From: Pseudomonas sp. RSB 5.4
GTDB lineage: Bacteria; Pseudomonadota; Gammaproteobacteria; Pseudomonadales; Pseudomonadaceae
Direction: 5' to 3'
DNA: 64,000 nucleotides
Assembly (NCBI RefSeq): GCF_037126175.1
Contig: NZ_CP146986.1
Span: 5,642,501 to 5,706,500 of the forward strand
Of this stretch, positions 25,701 through 34,574 are shown in pieces. Each line of letters opens with the position of its first letter. The first letter of the stretch is position 1. The notes beneath the pieces were generated by a model, which made no database searches, was not told where the DNA came from, and saw only the letters and a program-made list of their open reading frames with translations. The position numbers and the translations under genes were made by a program.

Positions 25701-25900
25701 CCAAATCTTGCTGGGTAGCGAGGCAACCCAACTCCCGACCTTACCAGTGACTTGCCCGGTTGTCCGGCTTTTTTTGCGAATGAATATTTATCTTTTTTCA
25801 GGGGTTGAAATGTTCGCCGGTCGGGCCGATTGTTGTAACCAAGAGGTCAGGAAATTCAATTCGAGGCCTCTCGCGAGCTAGCTGAAATAAGGGATGAACT

Positions 25901-26305
25901 ATGCAAATCCAAGTCAACAGCGATAACCATATTCAAAGCAGTAAACGACTGGAGGAGTGGGTACGTACAACTATTGAGAGCACGCTCGACCGTTATGAAG
26001 AAGACCTGACCCGTGTCGAAGTCCACCTGAGCGACGAGAACGGCGACAAACCAGGTCCCCATGACTTGCGCTGCCAACTGGAAGCGCGGCCAAAAGGCCA
26101 TCAACCGATTTCCGTCACCCATAAGGCCGATTCGCTGGAACAGGCGATCGACGGTGCAGCCGAAAAACTGGAACACGCGCTGGAGCACCTGTTTGGCAAA
26201 CTGCGAGGCAAACCCCGCGCCGCCATCGTGCCATTCAGCAAGGCGAATGACGCATTGCTGGAAGAAGAGTTTCTGGAGAACGAACAGGCAGCGATCAACA
26301 GTTGA
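25901..26305 (+). CDS. HPF/RaiA-family ribosome-associated protein
   Basis: 134 residues. The start MQIQVNSDNHIQSSKRLEEW then VEVHLSDENGDKPGPHDLRC and KADSLEQAIDGAAEKLEHAL shows the beta-alpha-beta pattern of the S30AE/HPF domain. The C-terminus is a short acidic extension rather than the long HPF dimerisation domain. It probably binds the 30S subunit in stasis. The gene is monocistronic: a clean intrinsic terminator follows within 30 bases. Confidence 0.85.
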   Translation: MQIQVNSDNHIQSSKRLEEWVRTTIESTLDRYEEDLTRVEVHLSDENGDKPGPHDLRCQLEARPKGHQPISVTHKADSLEQAIDGAAEKLEHALEHLFGKLRGKPRAAIVPFSKANDALLEEEFLENEQAAINS

Positions 26306-26334
26306 TGCGCTGATTTTTCAAGCCACCCAATGAG

Positions 26335-26363
26335 AACGGGCCTGCGCAAGCAGGCCCGTTTTT
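26335..26363 (+). terminator. Intrinsic terminator after the HPF-like gene
   Basis: ACGGGCCTGC and GCAGGCCCGT (26336-26345 and 26350-26359) form a perfect 10-base stem with a GCAA loop, followed by TTTTTG. Confidence 0.93.
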
Positions 26364-26381
26364 GTTTGTGTTGCTGAACAG

Positions 26382-26512
26382 TGTGGCGAGGGAGCTTGCT
26401 CCCGCTGGGCTGCGAAGCGGCCCCAAAACCTGCAAAGGCGTTCAACAGCCAGACCGCATTAGCAGGATTTACGTCTGCTTCGCAGCCGAGCGGGAGCAAG
26501 CTCCCTCGCCAC
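26382..26512. repeat. REPIN, family B
   Basis: Inverted GTGGCGAGGGAGCTTGCTCC units (26382-26405 and 26489-26512) with a longer spacer (about 84 bases) that itself contains GCTGCGAAGC / GCTTCGCAGC arms. It sits downstream of fecA, whose stop lies at 26518. Confidence 0.9.
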
Positions 26513-26517
26513 TTTTT

Positions 26518-28848
26518 TTAGAAAGCCACAGACGTTTGTACATATACCGTACGCGGTTCACCCACGTACTTGCCCTTGTTGTTGTCATCGAACGAGCGGG
26601 TGAAGTACTGGGTGTTGAAGATGTTCTTCACCCCCACCGCCACGTTCAGATCCGACAACTGCGGGCCGAAGTCGTAACCGGCGCGGCTGCTGAACAGCAT
26701 GTAGCCGGGGATCTTGCCGGTGCTGCCGTCGGCGCTTTCTTTCGAGGTGTTGGCGTTGTCGGCGAACTGGTTGCTCTGGAAGCTGCTGTCGACGTTGAGC
26801 TTCCACGGCCCTTCGGTGTAACCGACGCCTATCGTGCCTTTGTGTTTCGAGGAGAACGGCACGCGATTGCCCTTGTTCGGTCCGTCTTCGCGGATGGTCG
26901 CATCAACATAAGCGTAAGTGGCGTACACATCGAATCCGGCCAGTGCCGGGCTCAAGTCATCCAGCGCGTAGTTGACGCTGGTCTCGATGCCCTGATGACG
27001 GGTCTCGCCACGGGCGATCACCGAGTCGTTGGTCTGGTTGCTTTCGTACTGGTTGTCGAAGTTGATCAGGAACGCACCGATCTCCGCGCGCAGTGCGCCG
27101 TTGTCATAACGGGTGCCGAGTTCCCAGGTGCGCGCCTTCTCCGGTTTCACTTCGCCGCTGCTCACGCGGTTGGGCATCTGACTGTACTGCACGCTGCCGA
27201 ATGAACCTTCGGTGTTGGCGTACAGATTCCAGCTGTCGCTCAGGTGATACAGCACGTTCAGCGCTGGCAGCGCGGTGTTGTAGTCGCCCTTGTATTTGAC
27301 GTCGGTCAGGTTGTTGGTCTGCTGCGACTCGATCATCTCGTAGCGCATGCCCGGGGTGATGGTCCATTTGCCGATGTCGATGCGATCGTCGACGAAGAAC
27401 GCATTGGCTTCGGTGCCGCCGCGGGTATCGCGGTCGTTGCGGCTGTCGGTGGTCGGGTATTGGTTGCTGCTGATCGGCGTGCGATAGCGCAATTCGTGGC
27501 CGGCCTCGTTGATGTAGCGGTAGCCGACGCCGACTTCGTGGCTGGTCGGGCCGAGGTCGAAGCCTTGGGCGAAACGGGTTTCGAAACCGCGCACCCAATA
27601 CTCGCGCGGCGACAGCGAGAGGAACGAGCCCTGATCCAGATAACCGCTGCGCAGGGTTTTGGTGAAGAAAGTGTTGGCGGTGAATTCGCGGCGATCTTCC
27701 TGATAGCGATAGCCGAAGTTGAACATCGTCCGACGGCCCCAGAACTGATCTTTCAGGCGTGTCGACTGATACGGATCGGCGTCGTAATCGGCAACGCTGA
27801 GGCCGCCGGGCATATCGGCCTTGCCTTCGTAATACTGGGCCATGGCGTTGAAGCTGTTGGCCTCGTCGAGTTGGTATTTGCCCTTGAGGATCAGGTCGTC
27901 GATTTCGCTGTCGCTGTGTTCACGCCAGTCGCCGCCACGGGTGCCGGAGTACAGCAGCGCGCCGCCCAGACCATTTTCGTTGGTGCCGCCGGCCAGCAGG
28001 TTGGCGCTGGTCTTGAAGCCATCGTGACTCGACGACGGGCTGGTTTCCGTCTGGAAACCACCCTTGACCGTCGGCGCGTCGGGAATGGCGCGGGTCACGA
28101 AGTTGACCACGCCACCGACGTTCTGCGGGCCGTAACGCACGGCGCCGCCGCCACGCACCACGTCCACGGCATCCATGTTGCCCATGCTGATCGGCGCAAA
28201 CGATAACTGCGGCTGACCGTACGGTGCGAACGGTACGGGAATGCCGTCCATCAGTACGGTCGAGCGCGCGGCCAGGCGCGGATTGAGGCCGCGAATGCCG
28301 AAGTTCAGCGCCATGTCGTGGCTGCCGGTGCCGTTGTTTTCCGGAGCGTTGACCCCGGGGATGCGGTTGAGCACATCGCGGGCCTGGGTCGCACCCTGAC
28401 GTTCGAAGTCTTCGCGGCGGATCACATCGCGGGCGCCCGGATGCTCGAAGACGTTGACCTGCGCCGCATCGCCGAGCCAGTCGCCGACGACTTTCGAGGT
28501 GTCCAGCTCCAGCGCTGTGTCGCCGACCGGTTGCAGGCTGAAGGCATTGTTGCCCTCGGCGCGGGCTTGCAGGCCGGTGCCTTCGAGCAGCGCATCGAGA
28601 CCTTGTTCGGCGCTGTAGCTGCCTTCGAGGCCACGGCTTTGCACGCCGCTGGTGATCTGCGAGCCGAAGGAAATCAGCACGCCGGCTTCACGACCAAACT
28701 GGTTGAGGGCGTTTTCCAGTGACGACGGGGCGATGTGGTAAACCTTGGTTTCGGCAGCCATGACCGGCAGGGCGCTGAAGCTCAGGCTGGCGCCCAGTAC
28801 GAGGTTGCGCAGACTGCGGGCCAGCGGCGTGAGGCGAGTGGGGTGCAT
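26518..28848 (-). CDS. fecA: TonB-dependent ferric citrate-type receptor FecA with signalling domain
   Basis: 776 residues from the ATG at 28848, where AGGA lies 9 bases upstream (the frame continues upstream without a start signal). Signal peptide about 1-32 (LVLGASLSFSALPVMAA), then the STN signalling domain (about 34-85, YHIAPSSLENALNQFGREAG). The plug follows (DVIRREDFERQGATQARDVL), with the FecA-like LNFGIRGLNPRLAARSTVLM and then the 22-strand barrel ending in Phe. With fecI and fecR upstream it forms a cell-surface signalling operon. Ferric dicitrate is the most likely ligand, but the barrel loops were not compared, so the ligand is inferred. Confidence 0.9.
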   Translation of the reverse strand: MHPTRLTPLARSLRNLVLGASLSFSALPVMAAETKVYHIAPSSLENALNQFGREAGVLISFGSQITSGVQSRGLEGSYSAEQGLDALLEGTGLQARAEGNNAFSLQPVGDTALELDTSKVVGDWLGDAAQVNVFEHPGARDVIRREDFERQGATQARDVLNRIPGVNAPENNGTGSHDMALNFGIRGLNPRLAARSTVLMDGIPVPFAPYGQPQLSFAPISMGNMDAVDVVRGGGAVRYGPQNVGGVVNFVTRAIPDAPTVKGGFQTETSPSSSHDGFKTSANLLAGGTNENGLGGALLYSGTRGGDWREHSDSEIDDLILKGKYQLDEANSFNAMAQYYEGKADMPGGLSVADYDADPYQSTRLKDQFWGRRTMFNFGYRYQEDRREFTANTFFTKTLRSGYLDQGSFLSLSPREYWVRGFETRFAQGFDLGPTSHEVGVGYRYINEAGHELRYRTPISSNQYPTTDSRNDRDTRGGTEANAFFVDDRIDIGKWTITPGMRYEMIESQQTNNLTDVKYKGDYNTALPALNVLYHLSDSWNLYANTEGSFGSVQYSQMPNRVSSGEVKPEKARTWELGTRYDNGALRAEIGAFLINFDNQYESNQTNDSVIARGETRHQGIETSVNYALDDLSPALAGFDVYATYAYVDATIREDGPNKGNRVPFSSKHKGTIGVGYTEGPWKLNVDSSFQSNQFADNANTSKESADGSTGKIPGYMLFSSRAGYDFGPQLSDLNVAVGVKNIFNTQYFTRSFDDNNKGKYVGEPRTVYVQTSVAF

Positions 28849-28957
28849 GAAGGTTGATCCTGAGAAGGTTGAATCAAGGGGGCTTTCCTTCTCTGTCACG
28901 CCAGATCTGAAAAACGGCTCACGGTTTACGAATATTTTTTTGAATGACTGATTTTGT

Positions 28958-28983
28958 AGCGAGGGAGCAAGCTCCCTCGCCAC
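28958..28983. repeat. Single family-B REP hairpin between fecR and fecA
   Basis: GCGAGGGAGC and GCTCCCTCGC (28959-28968 and 28971-28980) form a perfect stem with a two-base centre, ten bases past the fecR stop. Position inside fecIRA RNA suggests it may attenuate or protect the mRNA. No long T-run follows on the minus strand (only the ACAAAATC stretch). Confidence 0.75.
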
Positions 28984-28992
28984 AGTTTTCTG

Positions 28993-29925
28993 TTAAACCC
29001 GCGCCTCGACGCTGACCCAATAGCGGGTAAAGCGCCGCACGGTCACCGGCAGACTGATTTGCAGCAGATCAAGAATCCGTTCGCTGTCGTCCAGTGGATA
29101 AGTCCCGGAGATCAGCAGGTCGGCCACTTTCGCAGCGCAATGCAACTGGCCGCGACGGTAGCGGCCGAGCTCTTCAAGGAAGTCGCCCAGGCGCATGTGC
29201 GCGGCGATCAGCATGCCGTCGGCCCAGGCGCCGCTGTTGGCGTCCAGTGGCTGGGCTGCGCTGACCGAGGTGGCGCTGAAACTCAGCTGACGGGCAACGG
29301 GCAACCACATCGGCTCGCGCCCGGGGCGGGTCAATTCGACCTGGCCTTCGAATAGCGCCACCTGCGTGCGATCGGCAAATTGCCGGACGTTGAGCCGGGC
29401 AGCAGCGGTTTTCAACAGCCCTTGTGCCGTGCGCACTTCGAACGCTTGTACGGTGCTGAGCAGAATCTCGCCTTCCAGCAGACGAATCAGCCGTTGCGTG
29501 CTGTCCACGTCCGCTGCGCTCGCGGTGTTGAGCTGCAAATGACTGCCCGCACCCAGCGTAACTTTGCGGCGCTCCCCCACCGGGCTGCGGTAATCGGCGA
29601 GCAGCGTCGGCAGCGGATTGTGCTCACGCATGCCCCAGGTGACGGCGGAACCGGCACCCAGAAGCAGCAGCAACTTGAGGGTCTGACGTCGACTGGAAGA
29701 CTTCGGCCCGTTCAACGCGGCATGCGCCAATGGCGAAGCCACACCGCGCAAGCGCTGGTTGACCCGCTGCATGTGCTCCCACGCCCGACGATGTTCGCTG
29801 TGGGCGTCCAGCCAGTGTTGCCAGGCCTGTTGCTGACGCGGGGAGAGCGTGCCTTGCTGCATTTCCATCAGCCAGTGCACGGCCTGTTCGGCCACTTGCG
29901 CAGAAAAATCCGGAACGCGGTTCAC
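28993..29925 (-). CDS. fecR: FecR-family anti-sigma/transmembrane signal transducer
   Basis: 310 residues from a GTG at 29925 that overlaps the fecI stop by 4 bases. The N-terminal cytoplasmic domain (AVHWLMEMQQGTLSPRQQQA then WQHWLDAHSEHRRAWEHM) is typical of FecR. One membrane segment lies at about 83-100 (LKLLLLLGAGSAVTWGM). The periplasmic FecR domain follows (GERRKVTLGAGSHLQLNTAS; GEILLSTVQAFEVRTAQGLL) and meets the receptor. It regulates the partner sigma factor FecI. Confidence 0.93.
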   Translation of the reverse strand: MNRVPDFSAQVAEQAVHWLMEMQQGTLSPRQQQAWQHWLDAHSEHRRAWEHMQRVNQRLRGVASPLAHAALNGPKSSSRRQTLKLLLLLGAGSAVTWGMREHNPLPTLLADYRSPVGERRKVTLGAGSHLQLNTASAADVDSTQRLIRLLEGEILLSTVQAFEVRTAQGLLKTAAARLNVRQFADRTQVALFEGQVELTRPGREPMWLPVARQLSFSATSVSAAQPLDANSGAWADGMLIAAHMRLGDFLEELGRYRRGQLHCAAKVADLLISGTYPLDDSERILDLLQISLPVTVRRFTRYWVSVEARV

Positions 29926-30410
29926 AGGGCGAAGTAGCAGCGCAGGGCGGCTTTTTGCAGGTGACGTTTGACGGTGGCCACCGAGATGCCCAGCTCGGCG
30001 GCAATCTGCGGATAGGTCAGGCCATCGACCTGCGCCAACAAAAACGCGCGTTTGACCGGTCGCGGCAAACCATCGAGCAATTGGTCCAGCTCAATCAGGG
30101 TTTGCAGGATGATCGCTTTGTCTTCTTCCGATGGCGCGAGCATTTCCGGCATCTGCGCCAGGGTGTCGAGGTAGGCGCGTTCCAGATCCTGACGACGGTA
30201 ATGATTGAACAGCACGCGTTTGGCGAGGGTGGTGAGAAAGGCGCGCGGTTCGATGATCACCGCGGGTTCGCGGGCGCTGAGCACGCGAATGAACGTGTCT
30301 TGCGCCAGATCCGCTGCGCTGTCCGGGCAGCCGAGTTTGCGCCGCAACCAGCCGGTGAGCCAGCTGTGGTGGTCTTGGTAGAGCGATTCGACGGGATGGG
30401 CGGACGGCAA
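29922..30410 (-). CDS. fecI: ECF sigma factor FecI
   Basis: 162 residues from a TTG start at 30410 (GGAG lies 8 bases upstream; no better ATG is available before the conserved region). Sigma-70 region 2 is visible (DLAQDTFIRVLSAREPAVII), then region 4 (VKRAFLLAQVDGLTYPQIAA then ELGISVATVKRHLQKA). It is the iron-starvation-type sigma that transcribes the fecA promoter once FecR is signalled. A Fur-like site lies about 100 bases upstream. Confidence 0.93.
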   Translation of the reverse strand: MPSAHPVESLYQDHHSWLTGWLRRKLGCPDSAADLAQDTFIRVLSAREPAVIIEPRAFLTTLAKRVLFNHYRRQDLERAYLDTLAQMPEMLAPSEEDKAIILQTLIELDQLLDGLPRPVKRAFLLAQVDGLTYPQIAAELGISVATVKRHLQKAALRCYFAL

Positions 30411-30510
30411 CGGTATTACTCCGGGCGCATGATCGATGCGTTAGAGAACAAGAACTGTTCGCATTGTAGGGGCGGGCGAGGGTGTCCGGCAATCAGATGC
30501 TTTTGCGTAT

Positions 30511-30529
30511 GAGAATATTTATCATTAAT
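30511..30529. promoter_or_regulatory. Fur-box-like site in the divergent iron region
   Basis: GAGAATATTTATCATTAAT matches the 19-base Fur consensus GATAATGATAATCATTATC at 13 positions by eye. It lies between fecI (minus) and the DUF3649 gene (plus), 101 and 61 bases from their starts. It could control both directions. Confidence 0.6.
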
Positions 30530-30589
30530 ATTGCTCGCCTGTTGGTCCGGCCTCGTCGGTCGGACGTTTTTTCGTTTCAGGGTCGAAAC

Positions 30590-30895
30590 ATGAAAGGCAA
30601 ACTCGCCTCACTTCCCATGTCTTATCGTCTGGCCGTCACCTCGCGGGTGCTGGCGGCGGTGTTCGGCGGCTATCTGGTCGCGGCGCTGGCCAGCGTGGCT
30701 CTGACGATGTGGTTGCCGTTGAGCCGCGCCGAAGCTGTAGTGACGGGCATGACCATTTCCTTTCTGGTCTATCTGGTTGCGGTGCTGTGGTGTTTCGCTT
30801 GTCGCACGGCATGGTCGGCGTGGGTCGGATTGCTGGTGCCGAGCGTGATTCTGGCGACGGTGTCCGGGGCCGCACGGGGCTTGGGCTTCGCATGA
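30590..30895 (+). CDS. DUF3649 small inner-membrane protein
   Basis: 101 residues from the ATG at 30590 (AGGG upstream). Three hydrophobic segments: about 23-43 (FGGYLVAALASVALTMWLPL), 50-68 and 75-95. Short DUF3649 proteins occur with PepSY-TM and DUF3325 genes beside TonB-siderophore receptors, where they are thought to assist in reductive iron release. Its ATGA overlap with the next gene shows translational coupling. The exact role is unknown. Confidence 0.8.
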   Translation: MKGKLASLPMSYRLAVTSRVLAAVFGGYLVAALASVALTMWLPLSRAEAVVTGMTISFLVYLVAVLWCFACRTAWSAWVGLLVPSVILATVSGAARGLGFA

Positions 30896-32481
30896 AAGAG
30901 GGCTTTCGCCAGTCGATGGCCTGGCTGCACACCTGGACGGGACTGGTGTTCGGCTGGCTGCTGTTTGCGATTTTCCTGACCGGGACACTGGCCTATTTCA
31001 AGGACGAAACCACGCACTGGATGCAGCCGGAAATCCCTTTGCGCCCGCTCAACGCCGAAGCGAGCCTGACGCTGGCGCAAAACTATCTGCAACAACGGGC
31101 GCCGAATGCTTCACGCTGGCGGATCGGCCTGCCCAGCGCCCGCGAACCCGGCCTTTCCGTCAGTTGGCAAGACACTCCGGCCAGCCCTGGCAAGCGCGGC
31201 AAGTTCACTGAAAAGACGCTCGACGCGCAAACCGGAGCCGAAGTAGAACCCCGGGAAAGCATGGGCGGCGAATTCTTCTACCGTTTCCATTTCCAGCTGC
31301 AAATGCCCTATCCGTGGGGCCGCTGGCTGGCGACCAGTGCGGCGATGGTGATGTTCATCGCGTTGATCACTGGCATCATCACCCACAAGAAAATCTTCAA
31401 GGATTTCTTCACCTTCCGCCCACGCAAGGGCCAGCGCACTTGGCTCGACGGCCACAACGCCGTGGGTGTGCTGGTTTTGCCGTTCCACCTGATGATCACC
31501 TACAGCAGCCTGGTGATTTTCATGGCGATGGTTATGCCGGCGAGCATTCTGGCGACTTACGGCAACAACCTCGGTGCGTTCTACGATGAAGTATTTCCTG
31601 AAACGCCGCTGCCGGAGCGCGCCGGCCAGCCAGCGACATTGCCGCCGATGGCTGCGCTAATGACGCGCGCCAGTGAGCACTGGGTCGGCGGCCACGCGAC
31701 ACGGGTGACGGTCACTAACCCCGGCGATGCCAATGCCTCTGTGCAGTTTTCCCGTGCCAGTTCCGACAAGATCACCTACGAGTACGGTAGCGATGTGACC
31801 TTCAATGGCGTGACCGGGCAGTTGCTCGGCGCCACAGCGGACAAGCCGCTGCCGATGGCGATTGCCGGGAGTTTTTACGGTTTGCACATCGGCCGGTTCG
31901 CCGGTCCGGTACTGCGCTGGCTGTACTTCCTCTGCGGCCTGGCCGCTACGGCGATGATCGGCACCGGGCTGGTGATCTGGCTCGGCAAGCGTCAGCTCAA
32001 GCACGCAAAAAGTGGCGTGATGCCGTTCGAGTTACGGCTGGTCGAAGTGCTGAACATTGCCAGCATGGCGGGATTGGTCAACGCGGTTGCGGTGTTCTTC
32101 TGGAGCAATCGTCTGTTGCCGTCGAGTCTCGATGGGCGGGCCGATTGGGAGGTGAACGCCTTCTTCATCGCCTGGGGCTTGAGCGTGGTGCACGCACTGC
32201 TCAGGCCTGGGCGCAAGGCTTGGGTCGAACAACTGGTGCTGGCAGCGCTGCTGTTCGTCACGGTGCCGTTGCTCAATGCGTTGACCACTTCGCATCACCT
32301 CGGCGTCACGCTGGCACAAGGTGACTGGGCGCTGGCCGGTTTCGACCTGACCTGTCTCGGCGCCGGTCTGTTTTTGACGTGGGCCGCCTGGAAGATGCAG
32401 CGCGCCGGGCATAGTGTGCGAGTGAAAAAAACGCCCCGCGAAAGGGCGCGGCCAATCACGCTCGAGCAGGGGACGAACTGA
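30892..32481 (+). CDS. PepSY-associated TM protein (siderophore reductase-like)
   Basis: About 529 residues starting at the ATG at 30892. PepSY-TM architecture: an N-terminal helix (SMAWLHTWTGLVFGWLLFAI, about 8-27), a periplasmic PepSY-like domain, a helix with GIITHKKIFKDFFTFRPRKG (about 162-181) and HNAVGVLVLPFHLMITYSSL following, then three to four more C-terminal helices. Histidines in the H-x-W and HKK/HN motifs could bind haem. Homologues such as FoxB/PiuB/FsrB reduce Fe(III) after siderophore uptake. It is coupled to the DUF3649 and DUF3325 genes and precedes a second ECF-FecR-receptor set. Confidence 0.85.
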   Translation: MKEGFRQSMAWLHTWTGLVFGWLLFAIFLTGTLAYFKDETTHWMQPEIPLRPLNAEASLTLAQNYLQQRAPNASRWRIGLPSAREPGLSVSWQDTPASPGKRGKFTEKTLDAQTGAEVEPRESMGGEFFYRFHFQLQMPYPWGRWLATSAAMVMFIALITGIITHKKIFKDFFTFRPRKGQRTWLDGHNAVGVLVLPFHLMITYSSLVIFMAMVMPASILATYGNNLGAFYDEVFPETPLPERAGQPATLPPMAALMTRASEHWVGGHATRVTVTNPGDANASVQFSRASSDKITYEYGSDVTFNGVTGQLLGATADKPLPMAIAGSFYGLHIGRFAGPVLRWLYFLCGLAATAMIGTGLVIWLGKRQLKHAKSGVMPFELRLVEVLNIASMAGLVNAVAVFFWSNRLLPSSLDGRADWEVNAFFIAWGLSVVHALLRPGRKAWVEQLVLAALLFVTVPLLNALTTSHHLGVTLAQGDWALAGFDLTCLGAGLFLTWAAWKMQRAGHSVRVKKTPRERARPITLEQGTN

Positions 32482-32807
32482 TGCTGCTGGCGTTGCTGCT
32501 GTGCTATGCCGGATTCACCGCGTTGTGCCTGTCGATGCCACGGCATCACGACGAACTGCTGGGGCGCAAACCTTCAGCCCGGCGTGGTCGGGGTCTGAAA
32601 CTCTTCGGTTGGCTCATGCTGGGCCTGTCACTCTGGGCCACCGTGGCTGCCAACGGGTGGGGCTTGGGTCTGGTCGACTGGTTCGCGGTGCTGATGTGCA
32701 GTGCGCTGGCGTTGGTACTGCTGATGCCGTATCGACCGAAACTGGCCTTGGTGCTGGCCGCTTTGAGTCTGCTGGCAAGCCCGGTCGCCGCCTGGGCGCA
32801 GTGCTGA
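32481..32807 (+). CDS. DUF3325 small membrane protein
   Basis: 108 residues; the ATG overlaps the previous stop by one base (TGATG). Three membrane segments: LLALLLCYAGFTALCLSMPR (2-21), LKLFGWLMLGLSLWATVAAN (40-59) and LMCSALALVLLMPY onward. It is the third member of the DUF3649-PepSY-DUF3325 triad. Function unknown; the pattern of co-occurrence with siderophore reductases points to iron assimilation. Confidence 0.8.
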   Translation: MLLALLLCYAGFTALCLSMPRHHDELLGRKPSARRGRGLKLFGWLMLGLSLWATVAANGWGLGLVDWFAVLMCSALALVLLMPYRPKLALVLAALSLLASPVAAWAQC

Positions 32808-32808
32808 C

Positions 32809-33375
32809 ATGTTGATCGGTCATCCTCCGGAATCCCGCGACGACGAGCCACACGGCGCGCGTGCGCATTTTCTCCAGGTGTTCCTGTCGCAGCGCTCGCA
32901 GATGGAAGCGCTGGTGAACCGGCGCGTCGGCTGCCGGGCCACGGCGGCAGATCTGGTGCAGGATCTGTTCCTGCGTTTCTGGCGTCGGCCACTGGTGCAG
33001 GTCGAAGAGCTCAGTACCTATCTTTTGCGTTGCGCCGGCAACATCGCCATCGATCATTTGCGCAGCGAAGGTACGCGGGTGCGGGTCAATGAGGGCTGGC
33101 AACCGGACGCGCCGGACAGCCACGGCAGTGAACCGCAAGCTGCGCTCGAAGCAGGCAATGATCTGCGCCATGTCGAAGCGGCGTTGCGCGCCTTGCCCGA
33201 ACGCACTCGGCAGATCTTTTTGCTCAATCGCATCCACGGTCGCAAGTACGCGGACATCGCCAAGGCCATGGGCTTGTCCCAAAGCGCCGTGGAAAAACAT
33301 ATGATGCGCGCCCTCGAGGCCTGCAAGGCCAGCCTGCGCGAACCCGCGCCACGTTTGCCAGGGAAAGCACCGTGA
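32809..33375 (+). CDS. ECF sigma factor of a second cell-surface signalling system
   Basis: 188 residues. Sigma-70 region 2: LVNRRVGCRATAADLVQDLF then LRFWRRPLVQVEELSTYLLR; region 4: RALPERTRQIFLLNRIHGRK then YADIAKAMGLSQSAVEKHMM. FecI-like. It directly precedes a FecR gene (4-base overlap, GTGA) and a siderophore receptor, so it is the iron-starvation sigma for that receptor. Its target promoter is expected upstream of 34575, or upstream of 30590 if it is autoregulated. Confidence 0.9.
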   Translation: MLIGHPPESRDDEPHGARAHFLQVFLSQRSQMEALVNRRVGCRATAADLVQDLFLRFWRRPLVQVEELSTYLLRCAGNIAIDHLRSEGTRVRVNEGWQPDAPDSHGSEPQAALEAGNDLRHVEAALRALPERTRQIFLLNRIHGRKYADIAKAMGLSQSAVEKHMMRALEACKASLREPAPRLPGKAP

Positions 33376-34361
33376 ATCACACCGACCGCGTCACTCCGAC
33401 GCCGACTCAGGAACAGGCCGCACTCGCTTGGCTGAGTCTTCTGCATGACCGCCCGAGCAGCGGCGATCAACTGACCTTCAGCCAGTGGCTGCGCGCCGAC
33501 CCGGCCCACGCCGAGGCCTACGCGCAGGCGCAAGTGCTGTGGGAGCTAAGCGAAAGTCCGGCGCGCACCCTGGCCGATGAAGATGCGTTTGCGTTGCAGG
33601 GTTACCTCAATGCGATGGATCGCCCGCGTCGCTCAGCGCTTGTGCGCTGGTCGGGCGCGCTGGCGATGGCCGCGTGTCTGATGCTGATGATCAGTCTCGG
33701 CACGGGCTGGCAGCCGCAGCGCTGGGTCGATGATCTGGGCGCCGATTACGTTTCGGCGCCGGGCGAGATCCGCACCGTGACGCTGGCCGATCAATCGCAA
33801 GTCACGCTGGATGCCGACAGCGCCATCGCCGTGGATTTCAGCCAGGGCGAGCGGCATGTGCAACTGCGTCGCGGTGCCGGGTTTTTCAGTGTCACGCATA
33901 CCGGCGAGCCGTTCGTGGTCGAGGCCGAGAAAGGTCAGGCGCGGGTACTCGGCACGCAATTCGAAGTGCGTCTGCAACCCGGTGGCGCGCAAGTCACAGT
34001 ATTGTCCGGACGCGTCGGCGTGACGGCGGATCGCGACGCGCCGCAGCAGATTCTGACGGCCGGCCAGCAAGTGGCCTACGGGCAGGGCACTGCGGAAAAA
34101 CTGCACGCGGTGGACAGCGAAGCGCAACTGGCTTGGCGTCAGGGCTGGCTGAATTATTACAAGGCGTCACTGGCCGATGTGGTGCAGGATTTGCGGCGCT
34201 ATTACCCGGGGCGGATCGTTGTACTCAACGATGAGCTGGCGGCGCGCAAGGTCAGCGGCAGTTTTCCGAGCAGGGATCCGCAGGCTGTGTTGAGTTCGCT
34301 GCAAGGGGTGATGGGGTTTGAGCAGCATCAAGTGTTGGGGCATCTGATTATTTTGCGCTAG
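33372..34361 (+). CDS. FecR-family anti-sigma regulator (second system)
   Basis: 329 residues from a GTG overlapping the sigma-factor stop. Cytoplasmic N-domain with QEQAALAWLSLLHDRPSSGD and WLRADPAHAEAYAQAQVLWE; a membrane segment at about 96-115 (LAMAACLMLMISLGTGW); periplasmic FecR domain with GEIRTVTLADQSQVTLDADS and an STN-like C-terminal part (YKASLADVVQDLRRYYPGRI). The C-terminal STN-like segment is typical of FecR proteins that contact the receptor signalling domain. Confidence 0.92.
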   Translation: MNHTDRVTPTPTQEQAALAWLSLLHDRPSSGDQLTFSQWLRADPAHAEAYAQAQVLWELSESPARTLADEDAFALQGYLNAMDRPRRSALVRWSGALAMAACLMLMISLGTGWQPQRWVDDLGADYVSAPGEIRTVTLADQSQVTLDADSAIAVDFSQGERHVQLRRGAGFFSVTHTGEPFVVEAEKGQARVLGTQFEVRLQPGGAQVTVLSGRVGVTADRDAPQQILTAGQQVAYGQGTAEKLHAVDSEAQLAWRQGWLNYYKASLADVVQDLRRYYPGRIVVLNDELAARKVSGSFPSRDPQAVLSSLQGVMGFEQHQVLGHLIILR

Positions 34362-34373
34362 GTCTACTGGCCT

Positions 34374-34441
34374 CTTCGCGAGCAAGCCCGCTCCCACAGG
34401 GGAATGTATTCCAGATGTGGGAGCGGGCTTGCTCGCGAAGG
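34374..34441. repeat. REPIN, family A (short spacer)
   Basis: TTCGCGAGCAAGCCCGCTCC (34375-34394) and its inverse (34418-34440) around GGGGAATGTATTCCAGATG. It lies between the FecR stop and the receptor gene, within the putative operon. Confidence 0.9.
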
Positions 34442-34574
34442 CGTCGGAACTACCGACGCTGCTCCCGAAAAATATTTTCAAAATTGTGGTGAGGTAAACC
34501 ACAGGCCCATCCGTGTAGTGACTGAAACTGCGAGTCATTCGCATCCGTTGCGGTTCTACACAGGTCATTGAGCA

